From the NCBI GenBank assembly GCA_963831535.1, contig CAWHQP010000007.1:310001-374000 (forward strand): a DNA stretch of 64,000 bases, given 5' to 3'. Position 1 is the first letter of the stretch, and each line of letters begins with the position of its first letter. Position numbers and translations under genes: made by a program. Below, in pieces: positions 16,878 to 25,863 of the stretch. The notes under the pieces were generated by a model, which made no database searches, was not told the origin of the DNA, and saw nothing but the letters and a program-made list of their open reading frames with translations. Source of the stretch: Bog-756 sp963831535. GTDB taxonomy: Bacteria > Actinomycetota > Acidimicrobiia > Acidimicrobiales > RAAP-2.

Positions 16878-17186
16878 GCCAACGGACCTCCTGGTCTCCT
16901 GGTCTTCGGCCTCGTCGTGCGGCTCCCCTCCGTCGGTCTGCGGGTCGTACCCGTGCCCGTCCGGTGGTGTCCTGGCCTCAGACTGATAATAGCGTTCCGC
17001 ATGGAGCAATGCCCTCGACAGGGATATCGATAGCCAGGTTGTAGATTGGCCAGATGACGATTATCGACCCGACTCGATCCGGTGGGCCTGAGTCGGGCAG
17101 GCTGCTACCCGAGGGGCCGCGAACCGGTCGTCCCACCACGAGCGCAGCATTCGACCCGCAGCAACCGATCAGAGGAGACACCCACC
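16878..17186. promoter_or_regulatory. 309-bp divergent regulatory region (ALDH / thiolase)
   Basis: No gene seen. It contains a weak dyad ATAAT-AGC-GTTCC (16986-16998, 7 of 10 matches to the recurring motif). It also contains a perfect 8-bp inverted repeat, CCCGACTC and GAGTCGGG, with 14-nt spacer at 17068-17097, which could form a hairpin in the thiolase leader or be an operator. The thiolase has AGAGGAGA at 17171-17178. Confidence 0.5.
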
Positions 17187-18365
17187 ATGCCTGATGCAGT
17201 GATCGTGTCGACGGCACGTACCCCGATCGCCACGGCGTTCAAGGGGACGCTGATCGACGTGGACCCCTTCGAGCTGGCCACCCACGTGGTGGCCGAGTCG
17301 GTGAAGCGGGCCGGCATCGACCCCCTGCTCATCGACGACGTGGTGATGGGGGAGAGCCTCTACGGCGGTGGCGACATCGCCCGGTACTCGGCCATCGAGG
17401 CGGGCCTGGTCCACGTCCCGGGTGTGGCCCACAACCGGCACTGTGCCTCCTCGCTGGCCGCCGTCCAGAGCGCGGCGGCATCGGTCCGGGCCGGTATGGA
17501 CCGCGCCGTGATCGCTGGGGGCGCGTACTCGCAGTCGACCTCGCCCCGGTCCACCCGGCGGGTTCCGGGAACCGACGACTGGGCCGACTGGATGTCGCCC
17601 AGCCACCGCGACAGCCCCGACGCGCCCAACATGGACATGTCCATCACCGTGGGTTGGAACGCCGCCGTCAGTGCCGGGGTCACCCGGGAGGAGATGGACG
17701 CCTGGGCCCTCCGGTCACACCAGCGGGCCGTGACCGCCATCGACGCCGGATGCTTCGCGGACGAGATCGCCCCCCTCGAGGTCAACCGCCGGGACGGTAC
17801 GACGGTCACCTTCGCCGTAGATGAGCACCCGCGACGCGAGACGAGCATCGAGAAGCTGGCCTCACTCAAGCCCCTTCACCCCGAGATCGAGGGGTTCTCC
17901 ATCACCGCCGGCAATGCCGCCGGTGTCAACGACGGCGCTGCGGCCATGGTCATGGTCGAAGGTGGCCTGGCCGAGGAGCTCGGCCTCGCTCCGCTGGCCA
18001 CGGTCAGGGCCTGGGCCTCGGCGGGGGTCCCACCCCACGACACCGGTCTGGCGCCGACCATCGCCATCCCGAAGGCTCTCGAGCGCGCCGGCCTCACCGT
18101 GGACGGGGTAGATCTCTGGGAGATCAACGAGGCGTTTGCCTCCATGTGTGTGGCGACCACCCGCATCCTCGGGATCGATGAGACCATCGTCAACGTCCTC
18201 GGCAGCGGGTGCAGCCTCGGCCACCCCATCGCCATGACCGGCGCCCGCATGGTCATCTCGCTGACCCACGAGCTCCGACGTCGGGGCGGCGGTACCGGTG
18301 TGGCCGCCATGTGCGCCGGCGGCGGTATGTCCACCGCCGTCGTCCTCGAGGTACCGGCCCCGTGA
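17187..18365 (+). CDS. Acetyl-CoA C-acetyltransferase (thiolase)
   Basis: 392-aa thiolase with the full catalytic set: nucleophilic Cys in NRHCASSLAAVQSA, His in EINEAFASMCVA and GHPIAMTGARM, and the second Cys in AAMCAGGGMSTAVV. It begins MPDAVIVSTARTPIATAFKG, the standard thiolase N-terminus. ATG 17187 has AGAGGAGA 8 nt upstream. It is slightly shorter in the middle loop than PhaA-type enzymes. It would cleave 3-oxoacyl-CoA from the neighbouring beta-oxidation genes, or acetoacetyl-CoA supplied by the synthetase at 13264. Monocistronic or first in a unit ahead of the LLM gene, 252 bp downstream. Confidence 0.94.
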   Translation: MPDAVIVSTARTPIATAFKGTLIDVDPFELATHVVAESVKRAGIDPLLIDDVVMGESLYGGGDIARYSAIEAGLVHVPGVAHNRHCASSLAAVQSAAASVRAGMDRAVIAGGAYSQSTSPRSTRRVPGTDDWADWMSPSHRDSPDAPNMDMSITVGWNAAVSAGVTREEMDAWALRSHQRAVTAIDAGCFADEIAPLEVNRRDGTTVTFAVDEHPRRETSIEKLASLKPLHPEIEGFSITAGNAAGVNDGAAAMVMVEGGLAEELGLAPLATVRAWASAGVPPHDTGLAPTIAIPKALERAGLTVDGVDLWEINEAFASMCVATTRILGIDETIVNVLGSGCSLGHPIAMTGARMVISLTHELRRRGGGTGVAAMCAGGGMSTAVVLEVPAP

Positions 18366-18566
18366 CGGCCAACCCGGGGTCTGGCCGGTAGCCTGACGAC
18401 TCGGCGGGTGCGGCCCGGTGGGGACGACCTCCCCGCCGTGGGGCAATGGGCTCGACGGTGCCGGTGGAGGTGACCGACGACCAGGGTCCCCGCACCGGCG
18501 ACGCCACGGATCCGTTCGGTGGAGCAGCGCGCTTGTTGTAGGTAGAACTAGCATGTCGAAAAAAAA

Positions 18567-18579
18567 AGAAGTAAGTTCT
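18567..18579. promoter_or_regulatory. Dyad operator candidate (AGAAG-TAA-GTTCT)
   Basis: 9 of 10 matches to the AGAAC-N3-GTTCT dyad, followed by C. It lies in an AT-rich patch with a run of A, about 13 bp after a TAGCAT -10-like box (18549-18554) and 38 bp before the ATG at 18618. The position just after the inferred start of transcription is the same as at 973. Confidence 0.45.
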
Positions 18580-18617
18580 CTTTTTCGGCAGTGTCCAGCC
18601 CGGGGAGGACCGCAGGC

Positions 18618-19571
18618 ATGCGCATCGGCTTGATGATCGGTCCTGAGCGGGGTCGGTACCAGACGAAGGTGGAGCGGCTCCTCGCCGACGCCCGCTGGGC
18701 CGAGGATGCCGGACTGGCCACCGTGTGGATCCCGCAGATCCCTGACGAGTTCGACGCCCTGACCGCCGCCACCGTGGTCGGCACGGAGACCTCGCTCATC
18801 GAGATCGGCACGGCGGTGGTGCCGGTTCAGCCCCGCCACCCGATCGCCCTCGCCCAACAGGTCCTGTCCGTGCAGGCCGTCTGTGAGGGGCGTCTGGCCG
18901 TCGGCCTCGGCGTGTCCCACCACTGGATCATCGACGAGATGCTCGGTCTTGCCTACGAGCACCCCGTGGCCACCATGCGGGCCTACCTCGATGTGCTCGA
19001 CCGGGCCCTGGCCGGTCCGGGGCCCGTCGACGTGGAGAACGAACTGTTCTGTGTGCACAACCCCCTGGACATCACCGACGTCACACCCACCCCGGTCCTG
19101 TTGGCCGCACTGGGTCCGCGCATGCTGCAGTTGTGCGGCGAGCGGGCCGACGGAACCATCCTGTGGATGGCCGACGAACGGGCCATTTCGACCTATGTCG
19201 TACCCAACCTGACCCGCGCCGCCGAGGCCGCCGGTCGGCCGGCCCCCCGGGTGGTGGCCGGGATCCCGGTGTGCTTGTGCGGTGACCACGAGATCGAGGT
19301 AGCCGTGACCCGCACGAACCGGCTGCTGGCCGAGGCGGAAGTTTCACCCAACTACCAGAGGCTGATGGACCAGGGCGACGCGCGCAGCGTCGGTGACATC
19401 CTCGTGGCCGGGAGCGAGTCGACGATCAGGAAGCGCCTGGCCGGTTTCGCCGCTGCCGGTGTGACCGACCTCTCGGTACGGGTGGTGCCGATCGGGGAGG
19501 GTCGTGACGAACTGATCGCCTCGTCCAAGCGCACCCGGAGCCTGCTGGCCTCGCTGGCCCCGTCCTTCTGA
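18618..19571 (+). CDS. LLM-class (probably F420-dependent) oxidoreductase
   Basis: 317-aa luciferase-like barrel of the actinobacterial F420-dependent type: MRIGLMIGPERG start, LLADARWAEDAGLATVWIPQ, IEIGTAVVPVQPRHPIALAQQ, and a C-terminal AGVTDLSVRVVPIGE. It is smaller than and distinct from the NtaA-like gene at 3078. ATG 18618 has GGGGAGG 9 nt upstream. Such enzymes act as hydride-transfer dehydrogenases or reductases; F420 use is a family-level inference. It is followed convergently by the ACAD pair on the minus strand. Confidence 0.9.
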   Translation: MRIGLMIGPERGRYQTKVERLLADARWAEDAGLATVWIPQIPDEFDALTAATVVGTETSLIEIGTAVVPVQPRHPIALAQQVLSVQAVCEGRLAVGLGVSHHWIIDEMLGLAYEHPVATMRAYLDVLDRALAGPGPVDVENELFCVHNPLDITDVTPTPVLLAALGPRMLQLCGERADGTILWMADERAISTYVVPNLTRAAEAAGRPAPRVVAGIPVCLCGDHEIEVAVTRTNRLLAEAEVSPNYQRLMDQGDARSVGDILVAGSESTIRKRLAGFAAAGVTDLSVRVVPIGEGRDELIASSKRTRSLLASLAPSF

Positions 19572-19599
19572 TTCGCCCGGCTGGCTGCTGATCCCCGGG

Positions 19600-20562
19600 T
19601 TAGAGGGGTGGCAGGGGTGGTAGCCGGCGGGTGGCCAGCAGTTGGCGACCCAGCTCCCGGGTCAGGGACCGTTCGGTCCCGAACAGCTGGTCGAGCACGA
19701 GGACCCGTCGCACGTAGTGGTGGAGGTCGTGCTCGGTGGTGAACCCGATGCCGGCCAGCACCTGCTGACTGTGGCGGGTCGTGGTCCGGGCACTGCGTCC
19801 GGCCAGAGCCTTGGACCACCCGGCCGAAGCCGACGACCCGTCCTGCCAGGCCGATCCCAATGCGGCGTCGGTGGCCTCAGTGGCGACCAGGGCTTCGGCC
19901 AGCCGGTGGCGTACGGCCTGGAAGGAGGCGATGGGCCGGCCGAACTGGACCCGTTCCAGGGCGTGATCCCGGGCCAACTCCACCATGGCCCGTGAGGCGC
20001 CCACCAACTGGTGACCCAGGGCCAGCTGGGCCAGGGCCACGGCCCGGGACCAGTCACCGGACTGGAGGCGACGGGGGGCGGCGAGGGGGATGCTGTGGCC
20101 GGCCACGTCGACGAGGCTCAACTGTGGGTCCACTCCCCGGACGGGTCGGGGCGACAGATCGGACACGGCCACCTCACCCACGAGCGCGTGACCACCGGCG
20201 TCAGCCACCACCCATGCGGTGGCGGCGTCCACCAGTGCCGCCGTCCCCACGCCCCGGACCTCCATGCCGTCCCCGGCCACCCGACCCGGTGGTGTCCACT
20301 GGCCGAGCGCAGGCAGGACGATGCCCACGGAGGGTCCGGTCTTGAGTCCCAGGGCGGAGGCGACCACCGCGTCAAGGGCCGACGCTGTGGTGTTGGCTCT
20401 GCCCATCTGCCCGAAGAGAACCGACACGGCCAGGCCGGGGTCAATGGAGAGCGCGTCGTGCCATCCGAGTGCGTCGAGGGCGCCGTCGAGGGCGGCACCG
20501 TCCGAGGACCGGCACGCTTGACGGATGCTTTCCTCGAACATCGCCCGCTCATCGCCGTCCAT
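19600..20562 (-). CDS. Acyl-CoA dehydrogenase, partner-type subunit
   Basis: 320-aa ACAD-related protein, shorter than the usual 380 aa because the N-terminal helical domain is reduced. Conserved parts are the C-terminal VQFGRPIASFQAVRHRLAEALVA and GIGFTTEHDLHHYVRRVLVLDQLFG. No catalytic EGT Glu motif is present. It overlaps the upstream ACAD stop by ATGA, as in heteromeric ACAD pairs. I infer it is the second subunit of an alpha2-beta2 enzyme with the product of the 20562-21693 gene. Last gene of the minus-strand arm that begins at 23194. Confidence 0.85.
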   Translation of the reverse strand: MDGDERAMFEESIRQACRSSDGAALDGALDALGWHDALSIDPGLAVSVLFGQMGRANTTASALDAVVASALGLKTGPSVGIVLPALGQWTPPGRVAGDGMEVRGVGTAALVDAATAWVVADAGGHALVGEVAVSDLSPRPVRGVDPQLSLVDVAGHSIPLAAPRRLQSGDWSRAVALAQLALGHQLVGASRAMVELARDHALERVQFGRPIASFQAVRHRLAEALVATEATDAALGSAWQDGSSASAGWSKALAGRSARTTTRHSQQVLAGIGFTTEHDLHHYVRRVLVLDQLFGTERSLTRELGRQLLATRRLPPLPPL

Positions 20563-21693
20563 CACCGGTCCGATCCCAGTTCGAGAAGGCGACGGGCGAT
20601 GATGTTCCGCTGGATCTCCGCCGTCCCGCCGTAGATGGTGGCGGCCCGGGAGTAGAGGTACTCCCGCCGCCACCGGTCAGCGGTGAGGTCGTCACCGCTG
20701 GTCACCGCCGGGCCGAGCCCGTCGGCCACCAGGTCGAACAGTGCCTGTTCGGCCGTGGCCACCAGTATCTTGTCGACCGACGTCTCGGGTCCGAGGTGCT
20801 CGCCCGACGCCAGGCGGTGCTGCGTGGCCTTCGAGCGGGCCCGGAGCGCGTAGAGCAGTTGGGCCACCTCGCCCACGGCCAGGGGGTCGAGGGTGTCGGG
20901 TGGGACGCTGTCGAGGAGGACCTGCAAACGTCGGTGAAGGTAGGCGGCGCGGTGCCACAGTGCCGTGCTCCGCTCGTAGGGAAGCAGGTCCATGGCCACC
21001 GACCAGCCCTGCCCTTCTCGCCCGAGGGTGCGCTCGAGTGGCACGGCGACGTCGTCGAAGAAAACCTCGGAGAACTCCGGGGCACCGTGCATGGTCTCGA
21101 TGGGCCGCACGTCGATACCGGGGCCGTCCATGTCGACGAACAGGGCGGTGATCCCCGTGTGGGCCGACTCGGGCGTGCCGGTGCGGGTCAGGAGTACGCA
21201 GCGCTGGGCGTACTGGGCGAGGCTGGTCCAGACCTTCTGGCCCGTGACCCGCCAGGTGTTGCCGACTCGGGTGGCCCGACAGGTGAGAGCGGCCAGATTG
21301 GACCCGGTACCGGGCTCCGAGAAGCCCTGGCACCAGGTCTCGTCCCCCCTCAGCAACCGGGGGACCATGGTGGCGGCCAGAGCGGGCTCGGCATAGTCGA
21401 TCATGGTCGGCGCCAGCACCTCGGTCATCGAGTAGATGCCCGGTTCCACCAGATCCCGAGAGGTGAGCAGCCTCGCCCAGGTAGGCGCGGAGAAGCGTCG
21501 ACCCCCCGAGCCCCCCACCCGCTCGCGGCCATCCCCAGCGCATCCAGCCGGCGTCGTAGATGAGGCGCTTGACCCGGGAGAGGTGGTCCATCTGGTCGTC
21601 GAGGGTGACCACCGCACCTGGGCGTAGTCTCAGGTCGCCCTCGTGGGCGTCCAGCCACGCATCCAATGACCGGCGGAACTCCGTGAGCTCCAT
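20562..21693 (-). pseudogene. Acyl-CoA dehydrogenase, main subunit; interrupted by one frameshift
   Basis: Reading from ATG 21693 (MELTEFRRSLDAWLDAHEG) the ACAD N-terminus is clear up to GGLGGSTLLRAYLGEA, then continues one frame away with LLTSRDLVEPGIYSMTEVL to the stop. The switch is at about 21470; removing one base (GAGGC[T]GCTCACC) restores the frame, and the span of 1132 nt is 3n+1. The remainder is typical: CQGFSEPGTGSNLAALTCRA, WRVTGQKVWTSLAQYAQ, IYGGTAEIQRNIIARRLLEL, with Gly in place of the usual catalytic Glu. Overlaps at both ends (ATGA) show it was an integral operon member. It may be intact in the organism if the base is a sequencing error. Confidence 0.85.
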
Positions 21694-22127
21694 CAGGTGG
21701 CGGTGGGTGCCGGACGGGTCGGATCGTGGGGTCGTCCCGAGTCCTGTGCCCCACTCTTGCGCAGGAAGGTCATGGATCGCGTGCGCAGTCGCCACCCGAC
21801 GTCGGTGCGCCGGTAGGTGTCGCTGTAGTACCCGATGCGCATGTCGTGGGTCATCTGGTCGACGAAGCAGAGCGGTTGTTGACCGCTTCCCTCGTCCCCG
21901 TCGAGCTCCAGCACGGGTGGCCCCACCAGGAACAGTCCCTTGGGAGCGGCCGCCACGAGCGTGGGGAAGTCGACGAGTGGATAGGTGTCGCCGAAGGCGC
22001 TGTAGGTGCCGTCCGGGGTGAACACCTCCATCACGGCCTCGACATCGTCTTTGGTCATGCCGACGGCGTACCGGGCCAGCAGCTGCTGGAGCTCGATGAC
22101 GTCGTCGATCGGCAACTCCTCCATCAT
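21693..22127 (-). CDS. SnoaL-like / NTF2-fold protein (nuclear transport factor 2 family)
   Basis: 144-aa alpha+beta barrel of the SnoaL_4 type, used as small hydratases, isomerases or oxygenase partners. Visible pattern: DDVIELQQLLARYAVGMTKDD, VFTPDGTYSAFG, then a beta-rich half with YYSDTYRRTDVGWRLRTRSMTFLR. ATG 22127 overlaps the reductase stop (ATGA); ATG 22124 is equally close to GAGGAG. Frame intact although genes on both sides of this locus are broken. Role unknown; gene order suggests it acts on a product of the oxygenase system or the ACAD pair. Confidence 0.88.
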   Translation of the reverse strand: MMEELPIDDVIELQQLLARYAVGMTKDDVEAVMEVFTPDGTYSAFGDTYPLVDFPTLVAAAPKGLFLVGPPVLELDGDEGSGQQPLCFVDQMTHDMRIGYYSDTYRRTDVGWRLRTRSMTFLRKSGAQDSGRPHDPTRPAPTAT

Positions 22128-23194
22128 GACTCCTCGTATCCGTAGGCCACCCGCACCGAAGGGCTGGTGGGCACGGCCTGGCAGGTGAGCACCCACCCGC
22201 CGACAACCTCGTCGTCGGTGAGGGCGTTGTTGACATGCATGGAGGCCGTCCCCTCCAGCAACCGGGCCATGCAGGTCGCACAGCTGCCCGATTCGCAGGA
22301 GAAGGGCGGGGACAAGCCCATCTGACGGGCGGTCTGCAGGATGGTGGTACCTGGGTGGTAGTCGGTGGACTCGGTACGGCCGTCCAGCTCGATGGTGACT
22401 TGGAGCGGCCCGGTCCCGCCCTCGACCGCGACCACTTCGGGAACCCACTCGTCAGGGGTGAAGCGCTCGATGTGGATGCGGTGGGCGCTGACGCCGCGGT
22501 CGAGCAGCGTGGTCTCCACGAGGTCCATGAACGGACCCGGTCCGCAGACGTAGAAGTCAGGGTCCTGGGCGGTGTCGACCAACCGACGGACGGCATCGGG
22601 GCCGATGAATCCGTCATCGACATCCAGGTGGTGGCGCAGGGTGAAGCGGGAGTCGTGGCGCTCCTGCAGTCCGTCGATCTCGGACCGGAAGATGACCGCC
22701 TCCTCGTCCCGGTTGGCGTAGAGGAGGTTCACCCGACGCGACGTGGTGGCCAGCGCCGTCTTCACGAGCGAGAACACCGGGGTGATCCCGCTCCCGGCAC
22801 TGAGGGCAATGACGTCGCCCGTTCCGTCCCCGAGGCGGAAGACGCCGGCGGGCCGGGTCACCTCGACCGTGTCGCCCGCGGCCAGGTGGTCGCACAGCCA
22901 GTTGGACACGACGCCGTCGGGCGTGCGCTTCACCGTCACCCGCAGGTCGGGGTCGACCGCCGGTGCGGAGGACATCGAGTAGCAGCGGAGGTGTGGTTCG
23001 CCGCCCACCCATATCCGGAACGTGCAGAACTGGCCGGACTCGTAGGCGAACGCGGTGCCGAGTTCTGGAGGCACGTCGAGCACGAACGAACTGGCTTCGG
23101 CCGTCTCGCGTACGACGTCGACCACCCGGAGGGGATGGAACCCGTGGTCGGCAGGGATACCAGCGGCAGTCGTCCGGGGTTCCGAGAGTGCCAT
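22124..23194 (-). CDS. FAD/NAD(P)H ferredoxin-type oxygenase reductase (KshB/PaaE-like)
   Basis: 356-aa electron-transfer protein: FAD-binding beta-barrel (RCYSMSSAP and VSNWLCDHL), NAD(P)-binding domain (LSAGSGITPVFSLVKTAL, FYVCGPGPFMD) and a C-terminal plant-type [2Fe-2S] ferredoxin with CESGSCATC and a later Cys in LTCQ. This order is that of Rieske-oxygenase reductases such as KshB. It probably feeds electrons to the Rieske oxygenase at 27253 across the divergent locus. No Shine-Dalgarno lies near the ATG. A TATCAT -10-like box ends 9 nt before it, so the mRNA may be leaderless, and the dyad at 23206 overlaps that box. Confidence 0.93.
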   Translation of the reverse strand: MALSEPRTTAAGIPADHGFHPLRVVDVVRETAEASSFVLDVPPELGTAFAYESGQFCTFRIWVGGEPHLRCYSMSSAPAVDPDLRVTVKRTPDGVVSNWLCDHLAAGDTVEVTRPAGVFRLGDGTGDVIALSAGSGITPVFSLVKTALATTSRRVNLLYANRDEEAVIFRSEIDGLQERHDSRFTLRHHLDVDDGFIGPDAVRRLVDTAQDPDFYVCGPGPFMDLVETTLLDRGVSAHRIHIERFTPDEWVPEVVAVEGGTGPLQVTIELDGRTESTDYHPGTTILQTARQMGLSPPFSCESGSCATCMARLLEGTASMHVNNALTDDEVVGGWVLTCQAVPTSPSVRVAYGYEES

Positions 23195-23205
23195 GTTGAC
23201 AAATG

Positions 23206-23218
23206 ATAACGAAGTTCT
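23206..23218. promoter_or_regulatory. Dyad operator candidate (ATAAC-GAA-GTTCT)
   Basis: 9 of 10 matches to AGAAC-N3-GTTCT, followed by C. It overlaps the TATCAT -10-like box of the reductase gene on the minus strand and lies about 105 bp upstream of the plus-strand ligase start at 23323, so it could control both arms of the oxygenase locus. Confidence 0.45.
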
Positions 23219-23322
23219 CCTAGACTGGCAACGCAGCTAGGGGCAGGAGGGCGGGGCACCGACCGGTCCCGTCCGGGTCACGTCCGGCGCGTGGCCGCGA
23301 ACAGCGCGAGGAGATCGATCGA

Positions 23323-24968
23323 GTGGGGGAGACGAGCAGCACGGCAGGGGACCGGTGGGGCCTGCGTCCCGTTCCCCAGGACCTGGTCCGGCAGGTACCG
23401 GTCCGAGGGGCACTGGACGGACGCCACCCTGGGCGAGATGGTGGCCGACGGCCTGGCCGGCCGGGGACGGACCGCGTTCGAGGTCCACTCGCTGACCCGA
23501 CCGTGGAAGGGCACGTTCGCCGACGTCGACCGGGCGGCTCGCTCGCTGGCCTCGTCCCTGCAGGTCCCGGGGCGTGGGCGCCGGCGACGTCGTGGTCGTT
23601 CAGTTGCCCAACTGGCTCGAAGCCGGGATCACCTTCTGGGCCGCGGCCTACCTCGGCGCCGTAGTCGTCCCCATCGTGCACTTCTACGGCGCCAAGGAGG
23701 TCGACTACATCCTGTCGGTGACGTCACCCGACGTGGTGGTGACGGCCGACCGGTTCGGGCATAGCGACTACCTGGCCACCTACTCGGCATTGCTGGAGAG
23801 GCGATCGGTTCCGTCGTGGCTGGTGGTGGGCGACACTCCGCCGACGGGCCTGCCCCCGGGGGCCACCCCCTTCTCGTCCATGCTCGGCGCCGAACCGGTC
23901 GACCGACCAGCTGGGGTCGACCCCGACTCGCCCGCCATCATCGCCTTCACGTCCGGCACGACCCGGGACCCCAAGGGCGTCGTCCACTCCCACCGGACCA
24001 TCGGGTGCGAGACCCGTCAGCTCGACTACATGTTCCCGATGGGCGGGCCTCCCCAGATCACCGGGGCCCCGGTGGGCCACTTCATCGGCATGGTCAACGC
24101 CTTCCTCCTGCCGTTGCTGCGGGAACGATCCGGTCCACCTGCTCGACGTGTGGGATCCCGGTGAGGTGCTCCGGCTCATGGACGAGGAGGGCCTCGGAGT
24201 CGGCGGAGGGGCCACCTACTTCCTCACGAGCCTGCTCGACCACCCCGACTTCAGCCCCCGGCACCTGGCCATGATGCCGTTCGCCGGCCTCGGTGGCTCA
24301 TCGGTCCCGGTGGCGGTGACCGAACGGGCCACGAGGCTCGGGATCACGGTGTTCCGCTCGTACGGGAGCACCGAACACCCCTCCATCACCGGCTGTGTCC
24401 TCGACGATCCCGAGGAGAAGCGTCTGACTACCGACGGCCATCTGCTCCCCGGGGTGGAGCTCCGGCTCGACGAGCGACGGCGAGATCGTGAGCCGGGGGC
24501 CCGACTGCTGTGTCGGCTACACCGATGCCGCCCTGACCGCCACGGCCTTCGACGGCGACGGGTGGTACCGGACCGGTGACATCGGCGTGCTCGACGATGA
24601 CGGCTACCTCACCATCACCGACCGCATCTCGGACATCATCATCCGGGGCGGTGAGAACATCAGTGCCCAGGAGATCGAGGAGCTCCTGGCGACGATGGAG
24701 GCGGTCACCGAGGTGGCCGTGGTGGCCGAATCCGACGCGCCGACTCGGTGAGCACGCCGCGGCCGTGGTCAGCGTCCGTCCGGGGGCGGCAGTGCCCACG
24801 CTGGAGTTGGTCCGCGCCCACCTGGGCGAGGTCGGACTGGCCCGCCAGAAGTGGCCGGAGTCGATCTATGCGGTGACCGAGTTCCCCCGTACGCCGTCGG
24901 GCAAGGTCCAGAAGTTCCGGCTCCGCCAGCTCCTCGGCGAAGGGCGCCTCGGGACTGCTAGAAAGTGA
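23323..24968 (+). pseudogene. AMP-dependent acyl-CoA synthetase/ligase; interrupted by five frameshifts
   Basis: ANL-superfamily ligase readable end to end only by changing frame five times, at about 23392, 23567, 24122, 24475 and 24740. Each change is explained by one extra base; the span (1646 nt) is 3n+2, as five insertions require, and repair gives about 546 aa. Segments in order: GETSSTAGDRWGLRP start, GDVVVVQLPNWLEAGITFWAA, P-loop IIAFTSGTTRDPKGVVHSHR, FRSYGSTEHPSITG, GDGWYRTGDIGVLDDDGYL, IIIRGGENISAQEIEELL and FPRTPSGKVQKFRLRQLL. GTG 23323 has GAGGAG 9 nt upstream. It would activate a carboxylic acid as the CoA thioester. Either a dead gene or an error-rich stretch of sequence. Confidence 0.85.
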
Positions 24969-24980
24969 AAATAGGATTCT
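24968..24980. promoter_or_regulatory. Weak dyad (AAAAT-AGG-ATTCT) before the TauD gene
   Basis: 7 of 10 matches to the recurring dyad, in the AT-rich 62-bp gap between the ligase stop and the TauD start. A CTCTAAGAG palindrome follows at 24999-25007. Weaker than the other copies. Confidence 0.25.
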
Positions 24981-25030
24981 GCGGGTTGGATAGCGTTCCT
25001 CTAAGAGATACGAAACATGAAGGAGAACCC

Positions 25031-25863
25031 ATGACCGTGGTCACCGCTGAGAGGCTCAGCGCCACCGTGGGCGCCGAGATCGTCGGCGTCGACCGCCAGC
25101 TGCTGTTGGAGGATGACGCTTTGCCGGCCTGGACGCTCGGGGCCCTGGAGGACCACGGCGTGCTGGTCTTCCGCGACCTCCACATCGACGATGCCACCCA
25201 GGTCGCCTTCTCCAAGCGGCTCGGCCGAGTCGAGACGTTCGGCTCCGGCGAGTTTCCCGAGATCTTCCGGGTGACACTCGATCCGAGCAAGAACCGGGCC
25301 GCCGCATACCTGCGGGGGACGTTCGACTGGCACATCGACGGTTGCACCGACGACGTGCCCATCATGGCCACCGTGCTGAGCCGCCCATGCCGTGGCGGAG
25401 TCCGGGGGCGAGACCGAGTTCGCCAGCACCTACGCCGCCTACGAGGACCTGGCCGACGACGAGAAGGAGCGCCTCGGTTCGCTCCGTGTGGTCCACTCCA
25501 TCGAGGCCTCCATGCGGCTGGTGGACGACGACCCCTCGCCCGATGAGGTGGCGCTGTGGCGGACCACGACCGTCCAAGGAGCATCCGTTGGTCTGGACAC
25601 ACCAATCGGGACGGCGCTCGCTGGTCCTCGGGGCCACATCGTCGCACGTGGCCGGCATTGGGCGTGACGAGGGGCGGGCACTTCTGGACGACCTGCTGGC
25701 CCGGTCTACGACCCCCGATCGTGTCTACCGCCACGAGTGGTCCGTCGGGGACATGGTGATCTGGGACAACCGCGGCGTGCTGCATCGGGCCTGCCCGTAC
25801 GACCCGGACTCTCCCCGGGACATGCACCGGACCACGCTTAGCGGCGACGAGGTGATCCAGTGA
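25031..25863 (+). pseudogene. TauD/TfdA-family Fe(II)/2-oxoglutarate dioxygenase; interrupted by two frameshifts
   Basis: Taurine/2,4-D dioxygenase-like enzyme; all catalytic elements are present but spread over three frames. TVVTAERLSATVGAEIVGVD and the Fe-binding H-x-D in FDWHIDGCTDDVPIMATVLS lie in the first. ESGGETEFASTYAAYEDLADD is in the second. EHPLVWTHQSGRRSLVLGAT, the distal His in DNRGVLHRACPYDP and the 2-oxoglutarate Arg in DMHRTTLSGDEV are in the third. Switches are at about 25382 and 25562-25576, each fitting one inserted base; the span of 833 nt is 3n+2. ATG 25031 follows AAGGAGAA. It would hydroxylate a carboxylate-like substrate. The stop overlaps the SDR start (GTGA). Confidence 0.85.
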
